DNA of 64,000 nt from Paraburkholderia sp. IMGN_8 (GCF_038050405.1 NZ_CP150901.1:1612001-1676000), one strand, 5' to 3'; counted from the stretch's first letter, positions 43,031-53,515 are shown. The notes: generated by a model not told the origin, from the sequence alone. A program made the numbers and translations.

Positions 43031-43338
43031 GTCAGTGGTAACAGTACGGCAAAGCACGTCCAACCTGGAGCGCTATCGACTGAAATTGTGCCACCAAGCT
43101 GCGTCGCGATTTGATAGCTTACCCACAGACCGATGCTGTACGACCGCCGTCCCGCGGCTACCGAAACCGAGCCGAAGGGCTCGAACAGATGTTCCATGGC
43201 ATTTCCGGAGATGTGCTGACCGGTATTCGATACCGTGATTTGCAGTCCAGCACCGTTGACTGCAAGGCAATGAACAAACCCAGCATCAGGAAGTCGACGA
43301 AGAAAAGCGTTTACGACGAACCAAACGACACCGGCCAA
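43021..43338 (-). pseudogene. Sensor histidine kinase remnant: C-terminal ATPase lobe
   Basis: Only the end of the ATP-binding domain remains: LQITVSNTGQHISGNAMEHL, then LFEPFGSV, GLWVSYQIATQLGGTIS and FAVLLPL. The N box, sensor and dimerisation parts are absent. The pattern is closest to DctB-type kinases, whose partner DctD type matches the adjacent remnant. The G1/G2 boxes are degraded (SNTGQHI; IGLWVS). Confidence 0.8.
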
Positions 43339-43502
43339 GCGCGCGCGAAAGTAATTCCCGATCCACTTTTGTTATCGCCCCCTCCAATACTCGGATTGTT
43401 CGCGCATCGCACCGCTCGTATATTTGCTGAACAGAAAGCAGAACCAGCAGAAATACAACAACTGAAAGGCACGCCGTTCGCGCGTGCCGCAGGAGCACAG
43501 CG

Positions 43503-44255
43503 ATGAATCGAATCGATCTGGAGGGGCGCGTCGTCGTCATTACCGGTGGCGCGCGCGGCATCGGCTACGCGGTGGCGCAACGGGCATTGAACTCGGGCGC
43601 CTCGGTCGCGCTGTGGGACATCGACGCGGAGCGGCTGGCGCGCAGCGAGCGCGAATTGAGCGAACTGGGCAAAGTGTCCGCCGTCGCGGTCGAACTCACT
43701 CAGGAAGCGGCGGTCGCTCAGGCGGTGGCGCAAACCGTCGCCGCCCATGGTGCAATCGACGTGCTGATCAACAGCGCGGGTATCACCGGCGGTAACGGCG
43801 CGACATGGGAGCTGGACCCCGACATCTGGCGTCGTGTAATCGACGTGAATCTGATCGGCCCGTATCTCACCTGTCGCGCGGTCGTGCCGCAAATGCTCAA
43901 ACAAGGCTATGGCCGGATCGTCAATATCGCGTCGGTGGCCGGCAAGGAAGGCAACCCGAACGCGTCGCACTACAGCGCGTCCAAAGCCGGGCTGATCGGC
44001 CTGACCAAATCGCTTGGCAAAGAACTCGCAACGAAGAACATTCTCGTCAACGCAGTCACGCCCGCCGCGGCCAAAACCGAGATCTTCGATTCGATGTCGC
44101 AGCAGCATATCGACTACATGCTCTCGAAGATCCCCATGAACCGTTTCCTGCTGCCCGAAGAGGCGGCTTCGCTGATTCTCTGGCTGGCGTCGGAAGACTG
44201 TGCGTTCAGCACCGGCTCGGTGTTCGATCTGTCCGGCGGACGCGCGACGTACTGA
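43503..44255 (+). CDS. Short-chain dehydrogenase, probable 2-keto-3-deoxy-L-rhamnonate dehydrogenase
   Basis: The 250-residue SDR has the cofactor motif TGGARGIGYA, NSAGITGG, catalytic S in NIASVAG and YxxxK in HYSASKAGLIGLTK. The aspartate after VALWDID indicates NAD preference. It leads the rhamnose operon, next to rhmD and the rhamnose dehydrogenase, which fits the LRA5 step of the diketo-hydrolase route. Sequence alone cannot separate it from 2-keto-3-deoxy-L-fuconate dehydrogenases. GGAG lies before the ATG. Confidence 0.78.
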   Translation: MNRIDLEGRVVVITGGARGIGYAVAQRALNSGASVALWDIDAERLARSERELSELGKVSAVAVELTQEAAVAQAVAQTVAAHGAIDVLINSAGITGGNGATWELDPDIWRRVIDVNLIGPYLTCRAVVPQMLKQGYGRIVNIASVAGKEGNPNASHYSASKAGLIGLTKSLGKELATKNILVNAVTPAAAKTEIFDSMSQQHIDYMLSKIPMNRFLLPEEAASLILWLASEDCAFSTGSVFDLSGGRATY

Positions 44256-44300
44256 AATTGAGTGCACCGCGCCCGACGAACCAACAACGGAGCCCTGTTC

Positions 44301-45479
44301 ATGGCCATGCCCACTATCCGGCACGTGCGTGCCTTCATCGTCCGCGGCGGCGGTGCCGACTATCACGACCAACCCGACGGACACTGGATCGACGATCATA
44401 TTTCAACGCCGATGGCGCGTTACCCGGAGTATCGGCAGAGCCGCCAGTCGTTCGGGATCAATGTGCTCGGCACGCTGGTGGTGGAGATCGAAGCGAGCGA
44501 CGGCACCGTCGGCTTCGCGGTGACGACGGGCGGCGAGATCGGCGCGTTCATCGTCGAGAAACATCTGGCGCGTTTTCTCGAAGGCCAGCTCGTCACCGAC
44601 ATCGAGAAGATGTGGGATCAGATGTACTTCTCGACGCTGTATTACGGCCGCAAGGGTGTGGTGCTGAATACGATTTCCGGTGTCGATCTGGCGTTGTGGG
44701 ATCTGCTCGCCAAGGTCCGTAAGGAGCCGGTGTACCAACTATTGGGCGGGCCGGTGCGCGACGAACTCGTGTTCTACGCGACCGGTGCGCGTCCGGATCT
44801 CGCGAAGGAAATGGGTTTCATCGGCGGCAAATTGCCGTTGCAGCACGGTCCTGCTGAAGGCGATGCAGGGCTCAAGCAGAATCTGGACAAGCTGGCCGAG
44901 ATGCGCAGCCGCGTCGGCGGCGATTTCTGGCTGATGTTCGATTGCTGGATGAGCCTCGACGTGCCGTATGCAACGCGGCTCGCCCAGGCGGCGCACGAAT
45001 ACGGCCTGAAATGGATCGAAGAATGCCTGCCGCCGGATGATTACTGGGGTTACGCCGAACTACGCCGCAACGTGCCGCGCGGCATGATGGTCTCGACCGG
45101 CGAACATGAAGCAACGCGCTGGGGTTTTCGCATGCTGCTGGAGATGCAGTGCTGCGATCTGATTCAGCCGGATGTCGGCTGGTGTGGCGGCATGACGGAG
45201 CTGATCAAGATCTCCGCGCTCGCCGATGCGCACAATGTGATGGTGGTGCCGCACGGTTCGTCGGTGTATAGCTATCACTTCGTCGTCACGCGGCACAACT
45301 CGCCATTCGCCGAGTTTCTGATGATGGCGCCGAAAGCCGATGAGGTGGTGCCGATGTTCACGCCGCTGTTACTCGATGAACCCGTGCCGGTGAATGGGCG
45401 GATGAAAGTGCCTGACACACCGGGCTTTGGCGTGCGGTTGAATCCGGAATGCGCACTGGTGCGGCCTTATCCGCGTTGA
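44301..45479 (+). CDS. rhmD: L-rhamnonate dehydratase
   Basis: This 392-residue enolase-superfamily enzyme removes water from L-rhamnonate to give 2-keto-3-deoxy-L-rhamnonate. It shows the RhmD hallmarks [86 protein letters not shown] and [11 protein letters not shown]. The Mg-binding carboxylates lie in DCW, EECLP and TGEHE. The ATG at 44301 follows ACGGAG; ATG 44307 is an alternative. Confidence 0.95.
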   Translation: MAMPTIRHVRAFIVRGGGADYHDQPDGHWIDDHISTPMARYPEYRQSRQSFGINVLGTLVVEIEASDGTVGFAVTTGGEIGAFIVEKHLARFLEGQLVTDIEKMWDQMYFSTLYYGRKGVVLNTISGVDLALWDLLAKVRKEPVYQLLGGPVRDELVFYATGARPDLAKEMGFIGGKLPLQHGPAEGDAGLKQNLDKLAEMRSRVGGDFWLMFDCWMSLDVPYATRLAQAAHEYGLKWIEECLPPDDYWGYAELRRNVPRGMMVSTGEHEATRWGFRMLLEMQCCDLIQPDVGWCGGMTELIKISALADAHNVMVVPHGSSVYSYHFVVTRHNSPFAEFLMMAPKADEVVPMFTPLLLDEPVPVNGRMKVPDTPGFGVRLNPECALVRPYPR

Positions 45480-45540
45480 AGGCGCGTTGCACGCTCAATG
45501 AGCGATAAGACTCAATGTCGATCCAGCCAAGGAGAATGAC

Positions 45541-46323
45541 GTGCTGCTCAAGGACAAGGTCGTGATCGTCACCGGCGGCTCGCGTGGCATCGGCCGCGCG
45601 ATAGCTGTTGCGTGCGCAACCGAAGGCGCGGATGTAGCGATCAACTACTGGGGCGATAACGACGCATCATACGGACGCCGTTCCGCCGTCGAAGAAGTGG
45701 TCGGAGAGATCGAGGCATTGGGGCGGCGTGTGATCGCGATTGAAGGCAACGTCGCCGCGCGCGAGACCGGTCAGCAACTCGTGAGCCGTACCGTCGAAGC
45801 ATTCGGCAAAGTCGACGTGCTCGCCAGCAACGCCGGTATCTGTCCGTTCCATGCGTTTCTCGACATGCCGCCCGAGGTCTTGGAGTCGACGGTGGCGGTC
45901 AATCTGAACGGCGCGTTTTATGTCACGCAAGCGGCTGCGCAGCAAATGAAAGCGCAAGGCACGGGGGGCGCGATCGTCGCGACGAGTTCGATCAGCGCAT
46001 TGGTGGGCGGCGGCATGCAAACCCACTACACGCCGACCAAAGCGGGCGTGCATTCGCTGATGCAATCGTGCGCGGTCGCGTTGGGGCCATACGGCATTCG
46101 CTGCAATTCGGTGATGCCGGGCACGATCGCGACCGATCTGAACGCGGAAAATCTCGCCGACGAAGCAAAGAAAGCGTACTTCGAAAAACGCATTCCGCTC
46201 GGCAGATTAGGCCGTCCGGAAGACGTTGCCGATTGTGTAGTGTTTCTCGCGTCCGATCGCGCGCGCTATGTGACCGGCGCCGCGTTGCTGGTGGATGGCG
46301 GCCTGTTCGTCAATTTGCAGTAA
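45541..46323 (+). CDS. L-rhamnose 1-dehydrogenase (SDR)
   Basis: The 260-residue SDR oxidises L-rhamnose to L-rhamnono-lactone. TGGSRGIGRA, SNAGICPFHAFLDMP, TSSISALVGGGMQTHYTPTK (catalytic S, Y and K) and the C-terminus VTGAALLVDGGLFVNLQ correspond closely to the characterised LRA1-type enzyme of Azotobacter. The start is a GTG at 45541 behind AAGGAG. Confidence 0.93.
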   Translation: MLLKDKVVIVTGGSRGIGRAIAVACATEGADVAINYWGDNDASYGRRSAVEEVVGEIEALGRRVIAIEGNVAARETGQQLVSRTVEAFGKVDVLASNAGICPFHAFLDMPPEVLESTVAVNLNGAFYVTQAAAQQMKAQGTGGAIVATSSISALVGGGMQTHYTPTKAGVHSLMQSCAVALGPYGIRCNSVMPGTIATDLNAENLADEAKKAYFEKRIPLGRLGRPEDVADCVVFLASDRARYVTGAALLVDGGLFVNLQ

Positions 46324-46341
46324 CGCCGCGCGATGCCGATT

Positions 46342-47340
46342 TCAATTGACCGAAGCAGGTGCGATCGCGGAACCCGGTGCGGGAGCGGCGGGGTCGTCGC
46401 GCGCGAGCTTGCGCGAAAAACCGCGCAACAGGTCGATGAAACGCAGCGCCGGTTCGGCGAGCGCTTCTTCCTTGCGCGTGAGAATGCCGAAGCCCGCGAG
46501 GCTCTTGCCGATTTCGAGCGGCAGCACAACCAGCAGCTTGCCGCGCACATGATCGCGCACGACCGACTCCGGCAGCATCGCCACCGCATCGTAGTTTTCA
46601 AGCAATTGCAGGGTCGCGAAGATCGAAGCGCATTCGGTCAGGTTCACGGGCGTGGCGAGTCCCGCGCGCGCGAGTTCCTCTTCGAACAGTACACGTGCCG
46701 GACTGGTGACAGGTTGCGCGACCCACGGCCAGTCGATCAATTCCCGCAAAGTGATGGAAGCGCGCTGCGCCAGCGGATGCGCCGAACGCACGACCAGCAG
46801 CAAGGTCTCGCGCGCGAGCGGATCGAAACTGAAGTCGTTGTGCTGCAGCGGACTGGTCAGGCGCCCCAGCGCCAGATCGACTTCGCGGCGATGCAGCAAT
46901 TGCACGACCTGATCGCTGGTTTCGCCGAGAATGCGCACGTTCAGCAACGGGCTTTCGGTTTTCAGCGCGGCGACCGCCATCGCCAGCAGATCGGGCGCGG
47001 CGCCCATGATCGCGCCCACGGTCAACTGGCCGTGTCCGCCGCGGCGTTTGACGTCGAGGTCTTCGGCAAAGCGGGTCAATTCGGCCAGCGCGCGCCGCGC
47101 GTAAGCGAGCGTGGCGACGCCGAGCGGGGTCGGCGTCATGCCGCGCGCGTTGCGCTCGAACAGCAGGAAGCCGAACGCGTCTTCGATATCGCCGAGCATG
47201 CGGCTCGCGCTGGGCTGCGCGACGTTGACCGCCTCGGCGGCTTGATGGAGATTGCGCGCGTCGTCGAGCGCGACGAGCAGCGCGAGGTGCTTGAACTTGA
47301 GCCGATTGACGAGGGCGACGGCAGCTGAGTGTTGGCTCAT
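46342..47340 (-). CDS. LysR-family regulator of the rhamnose cluster
   Basis: The 332-residue LysR protein has an N-terminal helix-turn-helix (NLHQAAEAVNVAQPSASRML) and a periplasmic-binding-type effector domain starting GQLTVGAIMGAAPDLLAMAV, similar in type to GbpR-like sugar regulators. It is divergent from rhaM and convergent with the rhamnose dehydrogenase gene, so it probably controls both operons. Effector unknown; rhamnose or a pathway acid is likely. Confidence 0.87.
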   Translation of the reverse strand: MSQHSAAVALVNRLKFKHLALLVALDDARNLHQAAEAVNVAQPSASRMLGDIEDAFGFLLFERNARGMTPTPLGVATLAYARRALAELTRFAEDLDVKRRGGHGQLTVGAIMGAAPDLLAMAVAALKTESPLLNVRILGETSDQVVQLLHRREVDLALGRLTSPLQHNDFSFDPLARETLLLVVRSAHPLAQRASITLRELIDWPWVAQPVTSPARVLFEEELARAGLATPVNLTECASIFATLQLLENYDAVAMLPESVVRDHVRGKLLVVLPLEIGKSLAGFGILTRKEEALAEPALRFIDLLRGFSRKLARDDPAAPAPGSAIAPASVN

Positions 47341-47479
47341 GGTTGCGGTGCGATTCGGTTTCTGGATCGCCCAATCCCAACAACGGATTGAGATGCTATC
47401 GACGCAGGAATTATAGTCGCTTCAGACGCTTATACGCTTCGCCGGGAAAGCGCCCGAAGACGACGGGAGACAGGCCGCA

Positions 47480-47803
47480 ATGGAAACAATCGCTTTCCGG
47501 ATGGTGCTCAACCCCGGCATGCGCGAGGAATACGAACGACGTCACGCGCAGATCTGGCCCGAGCTGGTTGATGCATTGCACAACGCCGGTGTGCGCGACT
47601 ATCGAATCTTCTTCGACGAGGACTCTCACTATCTCTTCGCCATTCTGACCCGCGACACGAATCATCGAATGGACGAGCTGCCGCAACTCGACGTGATGCG
47701 CAAATGGTGGGACTACATGGCCGACATCATGCACACGGCCCCCGATCACACACCGCTTCAACAGCCGCTCGAGCTGGTCTTTCATCTGAGTTCGCTTAGC
47801 TGA
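47480..47803 (+). CDS. rhaM: L-rhamnose mutarotase
   Basis: The 107-residue RhaM/DUF718 protein interconverts rhamnose anomers. It shows AFRMVLNPGMREEYERRHAQ, IWPELVDALHNAGVRDYRIF and the end WWDYMADIMHTAPDHTPLQQ. It is the first gene of the divergent operon, 41 bases before the lactonase. Supplying the anomer used by the dehydrogenase is its obvious role. Confidence 0.95.
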   Translation: METIAFRMVLNPGMREEYERRHAQIWPELVDALHNAGVRDYRIFFDEDSHYLFAILTRDTNHRMDELPQLDVMRKWWDYMADIMHTAPDHTPLQQPLELVFHLSSLS

Positions 47804-47843
47804 CGTTGCTGACTTTGTGCCCCCAATGGGCGGAGGGTGTCGC

Positions 47844-48737
47844 ATGCAGGTCGTCGATTCGCATATCCATCTGTGGGATCTGAAAACGCATCGCTATCCA
47901 TGGCTGGAAAATCCGGGCGTGTCGTTTGTGGGCGACGCACGCGCGTTGAAGCACGACTATCTGCTCGCCGATTTGCTCGGTGAAGCGGGCGATATCGAGG
48001 TGCTGAAACTGGTGCACGTCGAAGCGAATCACGATCCTGCCGATCCGGTCGAAGAAACGCGCTGGCTGCAGTCGATTGCGGATCGCGCCGAATCGCGCAG
48101 GATGCCGAACGCGATCGTCGCGGCCGTCGATCTGTCGGCGCCGAACGCGCCGCAGGTGCTCGAAGCGCATGCGGCGTTCGCCAATACGCGCGGCGTGCGG
48201 CAGATCCTGAACGTGCACGGCAACAAGCTGTTCGATTACGTCGGCCGGCATTTCATGCGCGAGCCGCGGTGGCGCGAGCATTTTGCATTGCTGCGCCGTT
48301 ACGACATGTCGTTCGATTTGCAACTGTATCCGTCACAGATGGAGGAGGCGGCAGCGTTGGCGCGGGAGCATGGCGACACGCTTTTCATCGTCAATCACGC
48401 GGGGATGTTCGTGGACCGCGATAGCGCTGCGGGTTATCGGGCGTGGCGGGACGGTATGCGCTTGCTGGCAGGTTGCAGGAATGTGGCCGTGAAGATCAGC
48501 GGATTGGCGATGTTCGATCATCGATGGACCGTTGAAAGTCTGCGGCCCTATGTGTTGGAAACGATCGATACGTTCGGCGTGGAACGCGCGATGTTCGCGT
48601 CGAACTTTCCGGTCGATCGATTGTTCGGGTCGTACACGGATTTGTGGCATGCGTATGCGTCGATCGTCGGCGGCGCGAGCGCGGCGGAGAAAGACGCGCT
48701 GTTCTGCCAAAACGCGGAACGTATCTATCGCATCTGA
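47844..48737 (+). CDS. Amidohydrolase-family lactonase, probable L-rhamnono-lactonase
   Basis: The 297-residue COG3618-type protein has the metal site HIHLWD near the N-terminus ([18 protein letters not shown]), [21 protein letters not shown] and a late ASNFPVD. Amidohydrolase-family lactonases of this type open rhamnono-, fucono- and related lactones (LRA2 step). Position in the cluster supports the rhamnono-lactone assignment. The ATG at 47844 follows CGGAGGG. Confidence 0.85.
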   Translation: MQVVDSHIHLWDLKTHRYPWLENPGVSFVGDARALKHDYLLADLLGEAGDIEVLKLVHVEANHDPADPVEETRWLQSIADRAESRRMPNAIVAAVDLSAPNAPQVLEAHAAFANTRGVRQILNVHGNKLFDYVGRHFMREPRWREHFALLRRYDMSFDLQLYPSQMEEAAALAREHGDTLFIVNHAGMFVDRDSAAGYRAWRDGMRLLAGCRNVAVKISGLAMFDHRWTVESLRPYVLETIDTFGVERAMFASNFPVDRLFGSYTDLWHAYASIVGGASAAEKDALFCQNAERIYRI

Positions 48738-48777
48738 AGAAGACCTCACAAGCCAGGCACAAAGAAGGAGACAAGCA

Positions 48778-50361
48778 GTGCAGCAACCGACATCCGCTGT
48801 GCCCAGGCTCGAACTGCGGCATGCGAGCAAATCTTTCGGCCGGGTCCGTGCGCTATCCGACGGCGATCTCGCGCTATGGCCGGGCGAAGTGCATGCGCTG
48901 CTGGGCGAAAACGGCGCGGGCAAATCGACGGTAGTGAAGATTCTCGCGGGCGTGCATCAACCGGACACCGGTGAGCTTCTGATCGACGGCGTTGCACGCC
49001 GCTTCGCAACACCGGCTGAAGCGCGCGATGCGGGCCTCGCGGTCATCTATCAGGAGCCCACTCTGTTCTTCGATCTGTCGATTGCGGAGAACATCTTCAT
49101 GGGGCGCCAGCCGGTCGATCGGTTCGGCCGCATTCAGTACGACGCGATGCGCCGCGAAGTGGACGGCCTGCTGTCCTCGCTCGGTGTCGAGCTGCGCGCC
49201 GATCAATTGGTGCGCGGGTTGTCGATCGCAGATCAGCAGGTGATCGAAATTGCCAAGGCGTTGTCGTTGAACGCGAACGTGCTGATCATGGATGAGCCGA
49301 CCGCCGCGTTGTCGCTGCCGGAAGTCGAGCGGCTCTTTGCGATCGTGCGCAAGCTGCGCGAGCGCGATGTGGCGATTCTGTTCATCACGCATCGGCTCGA
49401 CGAAGTGTTCATGCTGACGCAACGTGTAACGATCATGCGCGACGGCGCCAAAGTGTTCGATGCACTCACGGCGGATCTCACGACCGAGGCAATCGTCGCG
49501 AAGATGGTCGGCCGCGATCTGGAAAGCTTTTATCCGAAGGCCGATTGTCCGGCGGGCGAAGTGCGCTTGTCGGTGCGCGGCCTCACGCGAGTGGGCGTGT
49601 TCAAAGACATCTCATTCGACGTCCGCGCCGGCGAGATCGTCGCGCTGGCGGGCCTGGTGGGCGCAGGGCGCAGTGAAGTGGCGCGGGCGATCTTCGGCAT
49701 CGATCCGCTCGACTCCGGCGAAATCCGGATCGGCGGTAAGCGTCTCACAGCGGGCCGGCCTGCCGCGGCGGTGCGCGCCGGTCTCGCGCTGGTGCCGGAA
49801 GATCGCCGGCAGCAAGGTCTGGCGCTGGAGTTGAGCATCGCGCGCAACGCATCGATGACGGTGCTTGGACGCCTCGTCAAACATGGCCTCATCTCCACGC
49901 GCAGCGAGACGCAACTGGCGAATCAATGGGGCACGCGCTTGCGCCTCAAAGCCGGCGATCCGCATGCGCCGGTCGGCACGCTGTCTGGCGGCAATCAGCA
50001 AAAGGTCGTGCTCGGCAAGTGGCTGGCGACCGGCCCGAAAGTGTTGATCATCGACGAACCCACACGTGGCATCGACGTCGGCGCCAAGGCCGAGGTGTAT
50101 AGCGCGCTCGCCGAACTGGTGCGCGACGGCATGGCGGTGCTGATGATTTCAAGCGAATTGCCTGAAGTGCTCGGCATGGCCGATCGCGTGCTGGTGATGC
50201 ACGAGGGACGTATCAGTGCGGATATAGCGCGCGCCGAAGCGGACGAAGAGCGCATCATGGGCGCCGCGCTCGGTCAACCGATTCCGCCGTTAGGGCACGC
50301 CCCGAAGGAAGTCCCCCGCACCGAAGGACGTCCCCTTGGGGGATTGGGGGGCGCTGCATGA
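48778..50361 (+). CDS. rhaT: Rhamnose ABC transporter, tandem ATPase
   Basis: The 527-residue sugar ABC ATPase (RbsA/XylG type) has two nucleotide-binding halves. The first has Walker [17 protein letters not shown] and Walker [13 protein letters not shown]; the second has a degenerate A site, [18 protein letters not shown], and [20 protein letters not shown], with signature LSGGNQQK. The start is a GTG at 48778 behind AAGGAG. The last about 20 residues ([19 protein letters not shown]) are encoded by a dispersed hairpin repeat and are not part of the family. Confidence 0.92.
   Translation: MQQPTSAVPRLELRHASKSFGRVRALSDGDLALWPGEVHALLGENGAGKSTVVKILAGVHQPDTGELLIDGVARRFATPAEARDAGLAVIYQEPTLFFDLSIAENIFMGRQPVDRFGRIQYDAMRREVDGLLSSLGVELRADQLVRGLSIADQQVIEIAKALSLNANVLIMDEPTAALSLPEVERLFAIVRKLRERDVAILFITHRLDEVFMLTQRVTIMRDGAKVFDALTADLTTEAIVAKMVGRDLESFYPKADCPAGEVRLSVRGLTRVGVFKDISFDVRAGEIVALAGLVGAGRSEVARAIFGIDPLDSGEIRIGGKRLTAGRPAAAVRAGLALVPEDRRQQGLALELSIARNASMTVLGRLVKHGLISTRSETQLANQWGTRLRLKAGDPHAPVGTLSGGNQQKVVLGKWLATGPKVLIIDEPTRGIDVGAKAEVYSALAELVRDGMAVLMISSELPEVLGMADRVLVMHEGRISADIARAEADEERIMGAALGQPIPPLGHAPKEVPRTEGRPLGGLGGAA
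50298..50351 (+). repeat. Dispersed hairpin motif inside the 3' end of rhaT
   Basis: CGCCCCGAAGGAAGTCC (50298-50314) is identical to 17 bases at the repeat near 61.85 kb. A second half, CCGAAGGACGTCCCCTTGGG, can form a hairpin TCCCC-TT-GGGGA, parallel to GTCCAC-TTG-GTGGAC there. The motif ends just before the permease start. Confidence 0.75.
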
Positions 50362-51416
50362 TGCGCCATTCCTCGACCCATCCCGCGCCGGTTCAGGCGC
50401 CCGTTGCGAAGCGCGCGAGCGCAAGCTCCGGCGGCTTCCTCGCGAACCTCGCCAAAAGCCGCGAGACGACGCTGTTCGTCGTGCTCATTCTGCTGATCGC
50501 CGGCACCGGGCTAGCGAAGCCGCAGTTTCTCAATCTGCAAAATCTGCGCGACGTGCTGCTGAATGTGTCGATCATCAGCTTGCTGACGGCGGGCATGACG
50601 GTAGTGATCCTGATGCGGCATATCGATCTGTCAGTGGGATCGACGGTCGGCATCAGCGCCTATGCAGTCGGCAGCCTGTATGTCGCGTTTCCGCATATGC
50701 CCGTGATCGTCGCGCTGGCCGCGGGGCTTGCGATCGGTCTGGTGGCGGGCAGCATCAATGCACTGCTGGTTGCGGTGGGACGCGTGCCGTCGCTGGTGGC
50801 GACGCTTTCCACGCTCTACATCTTTCGCGGCGCTGACTACGCGTGGGTGCACGGCGGGCAGATCAACGCGACCAGCTTGCCCGACGCGTTTTCCCGACTC
50901 GCTACCGGCGCTTTCGTCGGCATACCAACGCTCGCGCTGATCGCTATCGTCGTGCTGGTCGGTCTCGCTGTCTATCTGAAACAGTTTCGCGGCGGCCGCG
51001 AACACTACGCGATCGGCTCGAATCCCGAAGCTGCGCGCCTTGCCGGTGTGAACGTCGAGCGTCGCGTGATGGCGGGTTTTCTGCTGTCCGGCGCGATAGC
51101 CGGGTTCGCGGGCGCGCTGTGGCTCGCGCGTTTCGGCACTGTCGATGCGAGCACCGCGAAGGGTATCGAATTGCAGGTGATCGCGGCAGCGGTGGTGGGC
51201 AGCGTCGCGATTACTGGCGGCGTCGGCACGATTCTCGGTGCAACGCTCGGTGCGCTCGTGCTGGGCGTCATCAGCATCGCGCTGGTCGTGCTGCACGTGT
51301 CGCCATTCTGGGAACAGGCGATCGAGGGCGCGCTGATCGTCGCCGCGATTACCGCCGATACCTTGCTGGCCCGCTCCGTCGCCAAACGCATGATGAGGAA
51401 ACGCGATCATGGCTAG
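50358..51416 (+). CDS. rhaP: Rhamnose ABC transporter permease 1
   Basis: The 352-residue inner-membrane permease of the RbsC family has a cytoplasmic start of about 45 residues. Hydrophobic helices follow, with [20 protein letters not shown], the EAA-like loop [20 protein letters not shown] and [20 protein letters not shown]. The ATG overlaps the rhaT stop (ATGA), giving translational coupling. Confidence 0.9.
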   Translation: MMRHSSTHPAPVQAPVAKRASASSGGFLANLAKSRETTLFVVLILLIAGTGLAKPQFLNLQNLRDVLLNVSIISLLTAGMTVVILMRHIDLSVGSTVGISAYAVGSLYVAFPHMPVIVALAAGLAIGLVAGSINALLVAVGRVPSLVATLSTLYIFRGADYAWVHGGQINATSLPDAFSRLATGAFVGIPTLALIAIVVLVGLAVYLKQFRGGREHYAIGSNPEAARLAGVNVERRVMAGFLLSGAIAGFAGALWLARFGTVDASTAKGIELQVIAAAVVGSVAITGGVGTILGATLGALVLGVISIALVVLHVSPFWEQAIEGALIVAAITADTLLARSVAKRMMRKRDHG

Positions 51417-52425
51417 ACCCGATTCCGCCTTGCTCACGCGCAAACGCGAAACGCCGCTGCAATGGGAAGTATTGCTGGTGATCGTGCTGGTTTTGTCGCT
51501 CGCGCTTGGGCGGTTGTTGTCGCCTGTGTTTCTCACCGGCGCGAATCTGAGCAACGTATTGGCGGATCTGACCGAGATCGCGTTGATGGCGTTGCCGATG
51601 ACGCTGATTATCGTCGCGGCGGAAATCGATCTGTCGGTGGCGTCGGTGTTGGGTGCATCCAGTGCGTTGATGGGCGTGCTCTGGCATATGGGCTTGCCGA
51701 TGCCGGTGGTGATCGTGCTCGTATTGATTGCCGGCGCGTTGGCCGGCTTGCTGAACGGATTGGTCATTGTGAAGCTCAATCTGCCTTCGCTCGCGGTCAC
51801 GATCGGCACATTGGCGCTGTTTCGCGGCCTCGCGTATGTGCTGCTCGGCGATCAGGCGGTGGCGGATTTTCCGGCGGCTTATACGGCGTTCGGCATGGAT
51901 ACGCTGGGTGCAACGTTTATTCCGTTGCCGTTTGCGATCGTGATTGTGGGGGCCGTGCTGTTTACCGTGTTGCTGCAGTCCACCGCGTTTGGCCGCAGCC
52001 TTTATGCAATCGGCGCGAACCCGACCGTAGCGGCTTTCTCCGGCATCGAAGTAGCGAAAATCAGGCTGCGCCTGTTCGTGCTCTCCGGCGCGATGAGTGC
52101 GTTGGCGGGCGTCGTCTATACGCTGCGGTTTACCAGTGCGCGCGGCGACAACGGCGAAGGGTTCGAGCTGTCGGTGATCGCGGCGGTGCTGTTCGGCGGC
52201 GTGAGTATTTTCGGCGGACGCGGCTCGATGATCGGTGTCTTGTTGTCGCTGCTGATTATCGGCGTGCTGAAAAATGCGCTGACGCTCGACGACGTATCGA
52301 GCGAAACGCTCACGATCGTCACCGGCGTGCTGCTGCTTGCATCAGTGCTGATTCCCAATTTGGTCGCCCGTTGGCGTGCGGCGCGCGACCGGCGTTTCAT
52401 CGCGAAGTCTGCGTCTTCCCTATAA
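51409..52425 (+). CDS. rhaQ: Rhamnose ABC transporter permease 2
   Basis: The 338-residue RbsC-type permease has TLIIVAAEIDLSVASVLGAS, the loop IGANPTVAAFSGIEVAKIRL and GVSIFGGRGSMIGVLLSLLI. It overlaps rhaP by 8 bases. With rhaP it forms the heterodimeric membrane channel of a RhaSTPQ-type importer. Confidence 0.9.
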   Translation: MARPDSALLTRKRETPLQWEVLLVIVLVLSLALGRLLSPVFLTGANLSNVLADLTEIALMALPMTLIIVAAEIDLSVASVLGASSALMGVLWHMGLPMPVVIVLVLIAGALAGLLNGLVIVKLNLPSLAVTIGTLALFRGLAYVLLGDQAVADFPAAYTAFGMDTLGATFIPLPFAIVIVGAVLFTVLLQSTAFGRSLYAIGANPTVAAFSGIEVAKIRLRLFVLSGAMSALAGVVYTLRFTSARGDNGEGFELSVIAAVLFGGVSIFGGRGSMIGVLLSLLIIGVLKNALTLDDVSSETLTIVTGVLLLASVLIPNLVARWRAARDRRFIAKSASSL

Positions 52426-52507
52426 CTTCCTCGTAAAACCGGCTGACAAGAGAAATACCGACAACCCGAATAGCATTACGTCCAACAACCAAAGCAGGAG
52501 ACACTTC

Positions 52508-53515
52508 ATGTTCAAACCTCTACGTCACACCGGCACGGCCGCGCTTTGCGTTGCGCTGCTGGCGATCAGTTGCGCGGCGGGCGCCGCCGGCCTCAAGAGC
52601 GGTCTGAAGATTGCGTTCGTGCCGAAGCAGATCAACAACCCGTACGAAGTGATCGCCGATGACGGCGGCATGGCCGCAATCAAGGAATTCAACGGCGCAG
52701 GCAAGGTAGTGGGCCCATCGGATGCGGGCGCATCGTCGCAAGTGCAATACATCAACACCTTGATCACGCAACGGCAGGACGCGATCGTGATCGCGGCGAA
52801 CGATGCGAACGCCGTCGTGCCGTATCTGAAGAAAGCAATGTCGCAAGGCATCAAGGTCGTGACCTTCGATTCGGACACGGCGCCTGAAGGGCGGCAACTG
52901 TTCGTCAACCAGGCGAATGCCGAAGGTATCGGCCGCGGACAGATTCAGCTGGTCTCGAAGCTGATGGGCGGCGAGGGCGAGTTCGCGGTGCTGTCGGCCA
53001 CGCCGAACGCGACCAATCAGAACACGTGGATCAAGTGGATGCAGGAGGAGCTGAAAAAACCCGAGTATTCGAAGATGAAGCTCGTGAAGATCGCATACGG
53101 TAACGACGACGATCAGAAGTCGTTCGTCGAAACGCAAGGCTTGTTGCAGGCGTATCCGAATCTGAAGGCGATCATCGCGCCGACCACGGTTGGCATCGCT
53201 GCGGCGGCGCGTTATATCTCGACGTCGTCGAGCAAGGGCAAAGTGGCGGTGACCGGTTTGGGTACGCCCAACCAGATGCGTGCGTTCGTGAAGAACGGCA
53301 CGGTCAAGGCGTTCCAGTTGTGGGACCCGAATCAGCTGGGTTATCTGGCTGCTTACGCGGCGGCGAGCCTTTCTTCCGGCGCGATCAGCGGCAAGGAAGG
53401 CGAATCGTTCGACGCAGGCAAACTGGGCAAGCGCACGATCGGGCCCAAGGGCGAAATCATCCTTGGACCGCCGACCACTTTCGATGCGAGCAATATCGAC
53501 AACTTCAACTTCTAG
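52508..53515 (+). CDS. rhaS: Rhamnose-binding periplasmic protein
   Basis: The 335-residue binding protein has a signal peptide ending near CAAGAAG and a two-lobed periplasmic-binding fold: IAFVPKQINNPYEVIADDGG, DAIVIAANDANAVVPYLKKA, VVTFDSDTAPEGRQLFVNQA and LWDPNQLGYLAAYAA. It is last in the transporter operon behind CAGGAG. The name rhaS is used as in Rhizobium RhaSTPQ, not the E. coli activator. Confidence 0.9.
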   Translation: MFKPLRHTGTAALCVALLAISCAAGAAGLKSGLKIAFVPKQINNPYEVIADDGGMAAIKEFNGAGKVVGPSDAGASSQVQYINTLITQRQDAIVIAANDANAVVPYLKKAMSQGIKVVTFDSDTAPEGRQLFVNQANAEGIGRGQIQLVSKLMGGEGEFAVLSATPNATNQNTWIKWMQEELKKPEYSKMKLVKIAYGNDDDQKSFVETQGLLQAYPNLKAIIAPTTVGIAAAARYISTSSSKGKVAVTGLGTPNQMRAFVKNGTVKAFQLWDPNQLGYLAAYAAASLSSGAISGKEGESFDAGKLGKRTIGPKGEIILGPPTTFDASNIDNFNF

